Positions 35,559 through 44,180 of a stretch of DNA of 53,324 nucleotides are shown here, one piece after another (the first letter of the stretch is position 1; each line of letters starts with the position of its first letter). Below the pieces are notes generated by a model. It made no database searches, was not told the origin of the DNA, and worked only from the letters and a program-made list of their open reading frames with translations. The stretch covers positions 1 to 53,324 of the forward strand of contig CALKXH010000026.1 of the NCBI GenBank assembly GCA_938005675.1. Reading direction: 5' to 3'. This DNA comes from an uncultured Anaerolineae bacterium. Its GTDB lineage: Bacteria; Chloroflexota; Anaerolineae; Aggregatilineales; UBA2796. Both the position numbers and the translations under genes were made by a program.

Positions 35559-36256
35559 GAGAGGCTATGGAGCTGAAGAGTCTGCTCGCCGTTTTGCTGC
35601 GCCGCTGGTGGCTGATCGCCCTGCCCAGCCTGATCGCGCTCGCCCTCAGCCTGCCCAGCTTCGGGCAGCTGATCCGCCCGCAAGCGCTCTATCGCGTCAC
35701 GATCCGCTTCACAGCGGCGCAACCGCCGCAACCGAATTCGGGCGAGAGCTTCGAAGAGCGCAGCTACATCGCGTGGCTCGGCTCGGAGTACGCCGTGATC
35801 AACCTCGCCGCGTGGCTGCGCACCGAGTCTTTCGCCCGCGAGGTGGCGGGCTTCCTCGCCGCCGACGGGCAAGCCGTGAGCGCCGAGTCGGTGCGCGCCA
35901 TGATCGCCTCCGATAGCGTGCGCAGCATCCTGACGCTCTACCTGACCGACTCCGACCCTGAGCGCGTGCGGCGCGTCGCTCACGCCGCCGTGCGGACGCT
36001 CACCGAGCGCAGCAACGCTTATTTCCCGCAGCTGAGCGGGCAACCGGCGCAGGTCGTGCCGCTGGATGCCGTCGAGGTTGCGCCCGTGCCGCTGCCTTTC
36101 ACAGAGCGTTTGGCGCCGCTCTTGCGCCTTTTGATCGGCGTCTTGGGCGGGGTCGGACTCGCCTTCCTAGCCGATTATCTCGATCCGACTCTGCGCACCC
36201 GCCGCGAGCTGGAGGCGCTGGGCTTGCCGATCTTGGCGGAGATTCCGCGCTCATGA
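35555..36256 (+). CDS. Wzz/chain-length-determinant-like membrane protein
   Basis: 233-residue membrane protein with a TM helix at each end (residues about 15-35 and 188-208) and an extracytoplasmic helical middle, the layout of polysaccharide co-polymerases (Wzz type). The second helix is followed by a short tail with the DPTLRTRRELEALGLPILAEIP motif that, in co-polymerases, sits before the BY-kinase domain. Here the protein ends right there, so no tyrosine kinase is fused. The GTG start overlaps the hom stop; an ATG at 35567 is the alternative. It is convergent with, and overlaps by six bases, the M23 gene. Confidence 0.8.
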   Translation: MREAMELKSLLAVLLRRWWLIALPSLIALALSLPSFGQLIRPQALYRVTIRFTAAQPPQPNSGESFEERSYIAWLGSEYAVINLAAWLRTESFAREVAGFLAADGQAVSAESVRAMIASDSVRSILTLYLTDSDPERVRRVAHAAVRTLTERSNAYFPQLSGQPAQVVPLDAVEVAPVPLPFTERLAPLLRLLIGVLGGVGLAFLADYLDPTLRTRRELEALGLPILAEIPRS

Positions 36257-36967
36257 GCCGCAGCGCACCGGGACGGTCGGATTGCGGCGCGCATCCACGT
36301 TGAAGCCCAGATAGGGCGAAGGATCGAGCGTGTTGCCGATCTGGGTCTCGTTGCGGAAGCTGCCATCGGGCGCGCTCAGCACCACGCTGAAGTGCACGTG
36401 CATCCCGATGCGGTAGGGCGCGCCGCTGTACAAGCCCTGATAGCCCAGCAGCGTCCCGCGCTTGACGAATTTCTCGTAGGTGGCGGGCGGGAAGTCATCC
36501 ACGATGTAGGATTGCACGCCGTTCTCGCTCGCCATGTGCGTGTAGTACGTCCAGATTTGGCGGTCGGGCTGCAGCGGGTCGCTGGGGTGGCGGATGATGA
36601 CCGTGCTGCGCCATTCGGGCAGGCGCGTCAGATAGCCGTCGTAGGCGGCGTAGACGGGGACTGTGCCGACCGCGCCATCGCCGAAGATATCGATGCCCGT
36701 GTGCGGGGCGAGCGGCGTGTAGGGCGCCGTCGGATCGCCGTACAGGAAGCCGACGAAGCCTTCGGAGGGCAGCAGGAACGGCGCGTTCGGACACGGCTCT
36801 CTGAGGCGGCTGATCAGGGTGGGGCGCACCTCAGGGGCGCGAAACCACGCGCGCAGCGTCTCAGCCGTCGGCGAGCCGACTCCCAGCCGACTGCGCAGGG
36901 CAACGACGGCGAATGAGATCACGATCAGCAGGAGCGGCACGCTGTACAGGGCGCGGCGGCGCGGCAT
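36251..36967 (-). CDS. M23 family peptidase, membrane anchored
   Basis: LytM-type metallopeptidase of about 238 residues from the ATG at 36967. An N-terminal hydrophobic segment (ALYSVPLLLIVISFAVVAL) gives a signal anchor. The catalytic domain has HTGIDIFGDG (His and Asp zinc ligands) and HVHFSVV (HxH). It has substantial loop insertions (YYTHMASENGVQSYIVDD and following) relative to short LytM domains. It probably cleaves peptide cross-links in peptidoglycan outside the membrane or regulates another hydrolase. It follows the secreted protein of unknown function by two bases and is therefore in the same transcript. Confidence 0.86.
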   Translation of the reverse strand: MPRRRALYSVPLLLIVISFAVVALRSRLGVGSPTAETLRAWFRAPEVRPTLISRLREPCPNAPFLLPSEGFVGFLYGDPTAPYTPLAPHTGIDIFGDGAVGTVPVYAAYDGYLTRLPEWRSTVIIRHPSDPLQPDRQIWTYYTHMASENGVQSYIVDDFPPATYEKFVKRGTLLGYQGLYSGAPYRIGMHVHFSVVLSAPDGSFRNETQIGNTLDPSPYLGFNVDARRNPTVPVRCGS

Positions 36968-36969
36968 GG

Positions 36970-38006
36970 CTAGTTGAGGAAGCGGATGCTCTGCACCAGC
37001 GCGGCGAAGAGCGGCTGATGAGCCGTGTAGAACATCAGCGGCGAACTCCAACGGATCAGCACGTAGCGCCCGTCGCCGCGCTCGACGATCAGCGAGGCGA
37101 TGTGCTGCTGGCTGATCGGCGAGAACTCTTCATAGCGCAGGGCGAGCCGCCCATCGATGCGCTCCTCGCTCAGCGGCGCCGAGGCGGGCAAATCCAGCAG
37201 GCGCAGCGCCTTCTGGCGGAAGTCGCCGTCGGTGGGCGGCAAATTGTTCAGCGCTCCGAGAACCAGCTGCGCGCCGTTGGCGAGACCGCCTTCGATGTAA
37301 GGTTGGCTCTCAGGCGCGCGATAAGCCGTCAAGCCGTTGGCGATTGGCTCAGCGCGCCAGCCCTGCGGCAGGCTGAATTCGAGTCCGCCCGCCACGAAGG
37401 TCAGGCGCTCGGCGCTGAGGGGCGGCGCGCTGACGTCGCGGGCGCTGCGCAAGCTCGCCGAGCGGCGCAGCTCGAAGAAAGTTTGGGCGAAATTCGCCCA
37501 CTGATCGCTCGGCGCGATGCCGCTGAAGGCGATGTAGCGCCCGTCGGGCAGCAGCGCCACAAAAGTCTGCCCGTAGAGCTTGCGCTCAGGATTTTCCACC
37601 TCGACGAAGCCGGCATCCAAGCCAGCGAAGGTCGCCAAGCCCGACTCGCGCACGATCAGCGAGTCGCCGACGGTCAGATTGACGTTGACGGCGATCTCGA
37701 CTAGGTCGCTGCCTTTGGGCAGCTCAAACTCGACCGTCGGCTCGATCAGGCGCAACGCCACGACGGGCTGCTCGATCTTGCCCTCTAAAACGGCGAAGGG
37801 ATCGGCGCTCAGCAGCATTTGCCCGTTGGTGAAGAGGGGCATCCGCCACGCGGCGGGATAATTCAAGGCGATGCCGACATCCCAATAGGTGACGCTGTTG
37901 GTGAGCGCATTCGGATCGGGCGTGGCGGTGGGCGGATCGTCGGCGCGGGCGGAGGCGAAGGGCAAAAGGCACAGGGCGAGCGCGCACAGCAGGGCGAATC
38001 GGCGCA

Positions 38007-38007
<1 letters not shown>
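36970..38007 (-). CDS. secreted protein with two PsbP/DUF1795-like halves, function unknown
   Basis: 345 residues beginning with a Sec signal peptide (MRRFALLCALALCLLPFASARA, cut near ASARA-DD), then a Pro/Thr linker. Two similar halves follow: residues about 40-175 (NYPAAWRM and a closing FAQTFFELRR) and about 215-345 (SLPQGWRAEPI and a closing LVQSIRFLN). Each has the P-x-x-W-R start and F-x-x-(M/L)-x-x-S end seen in the PsbP/LpqN/DUF1795 fold, common in Chloroflexota exported proteins. No enzyme motif is visible. It lies between the peroxiredoxin and an M23 gene, one base overlapping and two bases apart, all on the minus strand, so these three form an operon. Confidence 0.6.
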
Positions 38008-38477
<470 letters not shown>

Positions 38478-38596
38478 GGCGGATGCCTTTCGCTCGGATG
38501 GATGCGATGGGGCGATTATACCGCCAACGTCGCCGCGAGCGCAAGCGAGCCTCCGCCGCCGACCTATTCGAGTCAAGCGTCGGAGGTCAACGCGCC

Positions 38597-38626
38597 TTGA
38601 CAAAGCTTGAACATTTCATGTACAAC
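38597..38626 (+). promoter_or_regulatory. promoter of the candidate RNA gene
   Basis: TTGACA (38597-38602), 18-base spacer, TACAAC (38621-38626). Predicted start of transcription about 38633, just before the first hairpin (38636-38661). Confidence 0.55.
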
Positions 38627-38632
38627 GAAGAG

Positions 38633-38969
38633 AGTAAAATTGAGCGATCAATCTCAATTTTTCTTCGTCGAACCTCAATTATTAAGGCATTGCGAGGAGA
38701 TTCTGGGGAGCTATAATGGCAGGCGTAGTGAGCGCACGCAAGCTGACAGCATCTTTGTACTAGATTTAACGAACTTAGATCGCTCCCAAAAGATTTACAA
38801 GCCTTCCGAACTTAGCTTCGGACAGGGAAGGCAATCAAATAGAGTTAGGCGGCAGCTTGTTTGAATAGATTTACCATGGCGCTATAAATTTTCAAAAAAA
38901 GTTAACCAAAAGATTTAACACGAGCAGCGATTCACACGAAAACAGCCCATCAGCCGATGGGCTGTTTTT
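38633..38969 (+). ncRNA. candidate structured non-coding RNA, family not recognised
   Basis: A 337-base stretch bounded by a promoter and an intrinsic terminator, with no convincing protein. It is A+T-rich against its surroundings: hand counts give 24 G/C of 60 at 38641-38700 and 19 of 60 at 38881-38940. Hairpins seen: AAAATTGAG/CTCAATTTT (9 bp, 38636-38661); GCCTT-CCGAA with TTCGG-(bulge)-AAGGC (10 bp, 38801-38832); the terminator stem. AGATTTA recurs at 38762, 38791, 38867 and 38911. An 85-codon frame (38607-38864) crosses it but lacks a ribosome site and the codon bias of the neighbours. It is not SRP, tmRNA, RNase P or 6S by their core motifs. It could be a regulatory RNA or a small foreign insertion. 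Confidence 0.45.
38941..38969 (+). terminator. intrinsic terminator of the candidate RNA
   Basis: AACAGCCCAT and ATGGGCTGTT pair over ten bases around a six-base loop, followed by T residues to 38969. A run of A residues on the other side makes it partly bidirectional. No protein gene on the plus strand ends upstream, so it must serve the RNA unit. Confidence 0.9.
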
Positions 38970-39039
38970 ATCGCGCCTGAGCGCCTGAGCAAAACGCGCT
39001 ATACTCACCCCGACGCTTCACACCACGCAGAACTTGTGA

Positions 39040-40962
39040 GTGACCATGCCCCTTTTCGTGATTTTCGTCTTCGGCTCGATCATGCTGGGCGCCGGCGCCA
39101 TGTTGGCGCCCGCCTTGCCGACGCACAGTCCGCGCATCGGCTTGGCAGCGGCGCTCACCCTCGCCTTCGTGACGGCAGGCGCCGTCTTCTACGCCGCCCT
39201 CTTCGGCTGGAATACCCTCGTCATAGACTATATGTGGTTCGCCGCGCTGGTGGGCATCTTCTTCACTGGCACGCTCTCAGCGGGCATGTTCCGCGCTGAG
39301 GCGGAGGGCGGCACCCGCCAATACGAGGGCTGGGCGGGTCCGCGCGAACTCGCTTTTTTCGCCACCGTCGCCGCGATCTTCATCGCCCCGATCCTGATCC
39401 TGCCCGTGCCGCTCGATACCGACGCGCAGGGCTTCGGCTACCTCGCCCTGACCTTGCGCGAGAGCGGCAGCTTCACCACGCTGGCGCCTTTCCACCCTGA
39501 GGTGAACTGGCTGTACTCGCCCGCTTTCCCGATGCTGGTCGCTTACCTGAGCGAGCGCCTGAACGCCGGCATTCATACCATTCAGTTCGCCGTCGGCGCG
39601 GTGCTGTGCCTGATCTTCATCTGGACGGCTTACGACTTCGGCAACGAACTCGATCCTGAGCAAGAGAGCGACTCGCGGCGCTATGGCGTCGCCATGGCGT
39701 TCAGCGCCCTGATCGGGCTCGGACTCTTCCTCGCCTACATGGATTCGCACTTCACAGCGCTGCTGGGCTTAGTTTTCGCGCTCGCCTTCCTGACCTTCGC
39801 CCTGCGCTACGCCAAAGAGGGTCGCCGCGCCGATTTCATCGGAGCGGCGCTGTGCTTGGGTTGTATGCCCCTCGCGCAGCCCGATATGACCATCATCCTC
39901 GGCTTGGGCTATGCGCCCTTCGTGCTGCTGATCTGGCTGGACGGGCGGCGCGATTGGCGCGCTTTTCTGCCGCGTTGGCTCGGCTTGGTGATCGGCATCC
40001 CGCTGGTGGCGGTGCTGGGCATCTCGCCGTGGTTGGCGCAGATCGCGCCGCTGCTAGGGGGCGATATCCGCTCGCCTTTCGAGATCAGCCTAAGCCACTT
40101 GACGGTCGTGGTGATCTATCATGGCGGCGTGATCGTCGTGCTCGCCTTGATCGGGATCGCCATCGGCTTGCGGCGGCGCAGCGTCCTCGATCTGACCATG
40201 ATCGCGTGGCTGCTCTTGGTGATCGATTTCTCCAGCTTGGGCATCTTGAAGGCGCTCTTCCCGAGCCTGTTGGCGCCGATCATCAAGTATGAGTATCCCT
40301 TCAGCGTGGCGTGGCACGGCCCGATCATCCCGTATATGTATCTGGGTGGCACGGGCTTGCTGTGGCTGGTCTCGCGGCGGCGTGAGGCGTTCGAGCGCTG
40401 GCTGCGAGCCGCCAGCTTGCCGCTGATGGGCTTGACCGTCGCGGCGGCGCTCTTCGTGGTCAATTTTCCGCAGCCGCTGCTTGCGCTCAGCAAAAGCACG
40501 CCGATTCAATTCTTCGGCGCGTTCTCCAGCCACGCCGATGTGGAGGCGATGCTGTGGCTGAGCCGCAACACGCGCAGCGACGCGCTGATCCTCAACCATC
40601 CCGGTCTGCACGAGGCGGATTGGGCGCCGATCATCGCGCAGCGCAACACGGTCTTCTTTCGCGGGCAGCCCTTCTTCAGCAACACCGAGCGAATCGAGGC
40701 GATGTGGGAGGAATTCCGCGCCTTTTGGCGCGACCCGCGCGATCCCGCTCACGAGGCGCTGCTTGAGCGCTACGGCGTGGACTATGTGCTCGTGCCGCAG
40801 CTCTTCGGGCAGCCCGACTCGTTCGAGCGGATGTTCCGTTGGCGCCCGCCGCTGCCTGAGTACACGGTCTATGACGTCGCGGCGCTGGCTGAGCTGCCCT
40901 ACCTTGAGCTGGTCTTCGAGCAAGACGGCGCGCGGGTCTACCGCGTGAGGCGAACGCCGTGA
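39040..40962 (+). CDS. polytopic membrane protein, GT-C glycosyltransferase-like
   Basis: 640 residues with about twelve hydrophobic segments to residue 480, then a soluble tail of 160 residues containing ADVEAMLWLSRNTRSDALIL and ERYGVDYVLVPQLFG, a pattern seen at the C terminus of many bacterial integral membrane sugar transferases. The first large loop has the acidic-aromatic stretch PLDTDAQGFGYLALTLRESG, comparable to the early catalytic-loop Asp of GT-C enzymes, followed by HPEVNWLYSPAFPMLVAYLS. Probable role: moving a sugar from a lipid carrier on the outer face of the membrane. GTG at 39040 or ATG at 39046 are both possible starts. The next gene, a cytoplasmic GT4, starts inside its stop. 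Confidence 0.65.
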   Translation: MTMPLFVIFVFGSIMLGAGAMLAPALPTHSPRIGLAAALTLAFVTAGAVFYAALFGWNTLVIDYMWFAALVGIFFTGTLSAGMFRAEAEGGTRQYEGWAGPRELAFFATVAAIFIAPILILPVPLDTDAQGFGYLALTLRESGSFTTLAPFHPEVNWLYSPAFPMLVAYLSERLNAGIHTIQFAVGAVLCLIFIWTAYDFGNELDPEQESDSRRYGVAMAFSALIGLGLFLAYMDSHFTALLGLVFALAFLTFALRYAKEGRRADFIGAALCLGCMPLAQPDMTIILGLGYAPFVLLIWLDGRRDWRAFLPRWLGLVIGIPLVAVLGISPWLAQIAPLLGGDIRSPFEISLSHLTVVVIYHGGVIVVLALIGIAIGLRRRSVLDLTMIAWLLLVIDFSSLGILKALFPSLLAPIIKYEYPFSVAWHGPIIPYMYLGGTGLLWLVSRRREAFERWLRAASLPLMGLTVAAALFVVNFPQPLLALSKSTPIQFFGAFSSHADVEAMLWLSRNTRSDALILNHPGLHEADWAPIIAQRNTVFFRGQPFFSNTERIEAMWEEFRAFWRDPRDPAHEALLERYGVDYVLVPQLFGQPDSFERMFRWRPPLPEYTVYDVAALAELPYLELVFEQDGARVYRVRRTP

Positions 40963-42164
40963 ACGTGCTGCACATCACGCCCTACTACGCGCCCGCGTGG
41001 GCGCTGGGCGGCGTGGTGCGCGCCGTGAGCGCCCTCGCTGAGGCGCAAGCCCAACGCGGCGACACAGTGCGCGTCCTGACCACCGATATCGCCGATTTGC
41101 AAGGCGGGCGGCTCGCCGCGCTTGAGGAGGTGCGCAACGGCGTGCAGGTACAGCGCGCGCGCAATCTCTCGCCCTACTTGCGGGCGCGCTATAATCTCTC
41201 CACGCCTAGAAATTTCGGCAAATTGCTGCGCGCAGCGCTCTCGCAAGCACAAGTGGTGCATCTGCACGAGTTCCGCACGCTGGAGGCGCTGCTGACCGTG
41301 CGCGCCAAGCCGCGCGCCCCGATCCTCCTCTCGCCGCACGGCACGCTCAGCCCAGAGACGGGGCGCAGCGCCGTCAAGCGCCTCTGGGATCGGCTGCTGG
41401 GGCGCTACATAGCCCGCTCAATCACGGCGGTCGCCGCCCTGACCGAGTCCGAGCGGCGCGAAGTGGAGGCGTATTGGCGGCGCTTCAGGCTGCCCGTCCC
41501 GCCCATTCGCGTCATCCCGAACGGCGTCGGCGAGGATATCTGGACGGGCTTGGCGCAAGCGCACCTCCAAGATGATATCGCGGCGCTGCGCCGACGCTTC
41601 AAGCTCGGCAACGCCCCGATAGTGCTGTTTCTCGGTCGGCTGCACGCGCGCAAAGGACTGCAATACCTGATCCCCGCCTTCGCCGAAGCCCTGCGAGGCG
41701 GCGCAGACGGACACTTGCTGATCGGCGGAGCGGACGACGGCATGTTGAGCGAGGTGGAGCGCTTGATCGCGGCGCACAGCTTGGGCGAGCGGGTGAGCCT
41801 GACGGGCTTGCTGGAGGGGCGGGAGCGCATCGCGGCGCTGGCAGCGGCGGAGATTTTCGCCTTGCCCGCCGTCGGCGAGGGGCTGCCCATCGCGGCGCTG
41901 GAGGCGGCGGCGAGCGGCTGCGCGCTGCTGCTGACCGAAGGCTGCAACTTGCCTGAGGCAGCGACGCGCGGCGCGGGCGTGATCGCAGAGCGGACGGTCG
42001 AGGCGGTGGCGGCAGCGCTGAGGCGTCTGCTCACGTCGCAGTCGGAGCGGCGGGCGATGGGCATGGCGGCGCGCCAATGGGCGGAAGCGACTTTCCGTTG
42101 GCGGGAAATTGCCGAGCAGATGGCACACTTTTACGCCGAATGGGTTATACTCAACGATCAATAA
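40959..42164 (+). CDS. GT4 family glycosyltransferase
   Basis: Cytoplasmic GT-B retaining glycosyltransferase, 401 residues. N-terminal acceptor domain: HITPYYAPAWALGGVVRAV with the Gly-rich acceptor loop. C-terminal donor domain: IRVIPNGVGEDIW, VLFLGRLHARKGLQYLIPAF, LTGLLEGRERIAALAAAEIF, and the EGLPIAALEAAASG sugar-nucleotide motif with the E-x7-E pattern. Likely builds capsular, exopolysaccharide or lipid-linked glycans with the upstream membrane transferase, with which it overlaps by four bases (GTGA). Donor and acceptor are not determinable. Confidence 0.9.
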   Translation: MNVLHITPYYAPAWALGGVVRAVSALAEAQAQRGDTVRVLTTDIADLQGGRLAALEEVRNGVQVQRARNLSPYLRARYNLSTPRNFGKLLRAALSQAQVVHLHEFRTLEALLTVRAKPRAPILLSPHGTLSPETGRSAVKRLWDRLLGRYIARSITAVAALTESERREVEAYWRRFRLPVPPIRVIPNGVGEDIWTGLAQAHLQDDIAALRRRFKLGNAPIVLFLGRLHARKGLQYLIPAFAEALRGGADGHLLIGGADDGMLSEVERLIAAHSLGERVSLTGLLEGRERIAALAAAEIFALPAVGEGLPIAALEAAASGCALLLTEGCNLPEAATRGAGVIAERTVEAVAAALRRLLTSQSERRAMGMAARQWAEATFRWREIAEQMAHFYAEWVILNDQ

Positions 42165-42183
42165 AGTTTCATGGAGTTTTTTT

Positions 42184-43266
42184 ATGGTTGATGCCACACT
42201 GCCTGCCGCGCCGCCCAACCCGATTGGGCTGTTGCGCAACCGCCTTGAGCGGATTTTCAAGAGCTACCTCTTTCGCTCACTAACCCAAGCGCTCTTCACC
42301 GTTTGGTTGGTGCTGACCGTGACCTTCGTGCTGATTCGCATGATGCCGGGCAGCCCCGTTGATATTTTGGTGGATCGGTTGGTCTCGGAGCAGGGCTTGA
42401 CGCGCGAAGAGGCGCTCGCTCAGGCGGCAGCTATGTTCTCGGTCGATTTCAACGCGCCGATCCACGAGCAGTACTTTCAGTATGTGGGCAACTTGCTGCG
42501 CGGCGATTTGGGCGTCTCGATCAGCTCGACCAACACGCCCGTGATCGAGATCATCGCCCGCTTCCTGCCGTGGACGCTCTTCAGCGTCGGCTTGGGGCTG
42601 CTGATCAGCTTTGTGCTGGGCTTGCTGATCGGTATGATCATGGCGTATTGGCGCAACAGCATCTTCGATGTGGCGCTCTCCACCATCGCCTCGTTCCTCA
42701 GCAGCATTCCCAGCTATCTGCTGCCGATCCTCTTGATCTACCTGATCGGCGTGCAGTGGAAACTGCTGCCCGTAGCGCGGATGCGCGGCACTTACGACCC
42801 CAAATTGACGCCCGCCTTCACCATCGAGTTCATCGCCAGCGTGCTGCTCTACGCCGCGCTGCCCGTCCTGACTTACGTGCTGAGCCAGATCGGGCATTGG
42901 GCGCTGAGCATGAAGAACAGCACGCTGAGCGTCTTGGGCGAGGAGTACGTCAACGCCGCCCACGCGCGCGGCTTGCCGCAGCGCCGCATCCTGATCGCTT
43001 ACGTTGGGCGGAATGCCTCGTTGCCGCTCTTCACGCAATTGGCGCTCAGCGTCGGCTCGGTGGTGGGCGGCGCGATCATCATCGAGCTGTTCTTTCTATA
43101 TCAAGGCATCGGCATTCGGCTCTTCGAGGCGATTGGCGCGCGCGACTATCCGCTGATGCAAGGCATTTTCTTGATGATCACGCTCTCGACGGTGCTGGCG
43201 AATCTGCTGGCAGATTTGCTCTACTCCCAGCTCGATCCGCGCGTGCGCCTTGGCGAGAGCAAGTAG
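42184..43266 (+). CDS. peptide/nickel-type ABC transporter permease, DppB-like
   Basis: Inner-membrane permease, about 360 residues from the ATG at 42184 (MVDATLP) with GGAG upstream. Six helices: LFTVWLVLTVTFVLIRMMPG first, and a large extracytoplasmic loop after it, as in DppB/OppB. The EAA loop reads EEYVNAAHARGLPQRRILIAY (coupling helix for the ATPase). First of four transporter genes in the order B-C-D-F. Takes up di/oligopeptides or related compounds; the specificity normally comes from a binding protein, which is absent from this locus. A longer frame from 42109 overlaps the GT4 gene and was not used. Confidence 0.9.
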   Translation: MVDATLPAAPPNPIGLLRNRLERIFKSYLFRSLTQALFTVWLVLTVTFVLIRMMPGSPVDILVDRLVSEQGLTREEALAQAAAMFSVDFNAPIHEQYFQYVGNLLRGDLGVSISSTNTPVIEIIARFLPWTLFSVGLGLLISFVLGLLIGMIMAYWRNSIFDVALSTIASFLSSIPSYLLPILLIYLIGVQWKLLPVARMRGTYDPKLTPAFTIEFIASVLLYAALPVLTYVLSQIGHWALSMKNSTLSVLGEEYVNAAHARGLPQRRILIAYVGRNASLPLFTQLALSVGSVVGGAIIIELFFLYQGIGIRLFEAIGARDYPLMQGIFLMITLSTVLANLLADLLYSQLDPRVRLGESK

Positions 43267-43278
43267 GAGGTCACAGCG

Positions 43279-44175
43279 ATGACGACCGCGACTCCCAGCT
43301 TAGCTCCGCTAAGCCGACCGCGCTCAGGGCGTTTGGGCGGACTCTGGAAAGCCATTCGGCAGCATCCCAGCGGCGCCATTGGGCTATTTGGCGTCACCTT
43401 TTTCTTGCTGATGGCGCTGATCGGTCCGTTGATCGTGCCTGTGCCGCGCGTGAACGTGCAGGCGCGCAGCCAACCGCCCTCCTTTGAGCACATCCTCGGC
43501 ACAGATAATCAAGGCAAGGACATCGCCGCGCAGATCGTGCATGGCTCGCGCCCTGTGATCACGGTCGCCGTGTTGACCGGGCTGATCACGACCGCCATCG
43601 CCATCACGCTCGGCGCGCTGGCGGCTTTTTGGGGCGGTCTGTTCGACCGCGTCGTCAACAGCGCCGCCAACTTCGTGCTGACCATCCCCTACCTCGTGGC
43701 GATGACCGTGCTCGCCAGCTTCATACGCTTGAACAGCCCCGTCACGCAAGCGCTGATCCTCTCGTTGTGGTCGTGGCCCGTGCTGATGCGCACCGTCCGC
43801 GCCCAAGTGCTGAGTCTGCGCGAGCGCGAATACGTCGAGGCGGCGGTGGCGCTCAATCTCGGCACGCCGCACATCATCTTCCGCGAGATTTTGCCCAACA
43901 TGGCGAGCTACATCGCCATCAGCATGATCTTGGCGATGACCAGCGCCATCTACGCCCAGATTGCCTTGATCACGCTGGGCTTAGTGCCGCTCTCAGACAT
44001 GAACTGGGGCAGGATGATCTTCATTGCGCGCACCACAGGCGCAATCTACCTGACGGATACGGTCTGGTTCATCCTCTCGCCCGTGATGGCAATCGCGCTC
44101 TTTCAGTGGTCGTTGGTGACTTTAGCGCGCTCGATTGAAGACGTCTTCAACCCGCGCCTGCGCTCAGGAGCTTAG
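43279..44175 (+). CDS. peptide/nickel-type ABC transporter permease, DppC-like
   Basis: Second permease, 298 residues. The N-terminal cytoplasmic segment (GGLWKAIRQHPSGAIGLFGV) precedes TM1, as in DppC/OppC; the loop after TM1 contains HILGTDNQGKDIAAQIVHGS, the family LGTDxxGxD motif. The EAA loop reads EREYVEAAVALNLGTPHIIF. It forms the heterodimeric channel with the preceding gene. ATG 43279, 12 bases after the DppB stop, with GGAGG upstream. Confidence 0.9.
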   Translation: MTTATPSLAPLSRPRSGRLGGLWKAIRQHPSGAIGLFGVTFFLLMALIGPLIVPVPRVNVQARSQPPSFEHILGTDNQGKDIAAQIVHGSRPVITVAVLTGLITTAIAITLGALAAFWGGLFDRVVNSAANFVLTIPYLVAMTVLASFIRLNSPVTQALILSLWSWPVLMRTVRAQVLSLREREYVEAAVALNLGTPHIIFREILPNMASYIAISMILAMTSAIYAQIALITLGLVPLSDMNWGRMIFIARTTGAIYLTDTVWFILSPVMAIALFQWSLVTLARSIEDVFNPRLRSGA

Positions 44176-44180
44176 CAAGC

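Noticed and set aside
38607-38864. 85-codon open frame in the A+T-rich gap
   Set aside because: No ribosome site, lacks the local codon bias, spans obvious RNA hairpins and ends without domain similarity. Kept as the test alternative for the RNA call.
38633-38969. tmRNA, RNase P RNA or 6S RNA identity for the A+T-rich unit
   Set aside because: No alanine-acceptor ends or tag frame, no GAGGAAAGUCC-type RNase P core, and no long open-bubble duplex of the 6S type was found.
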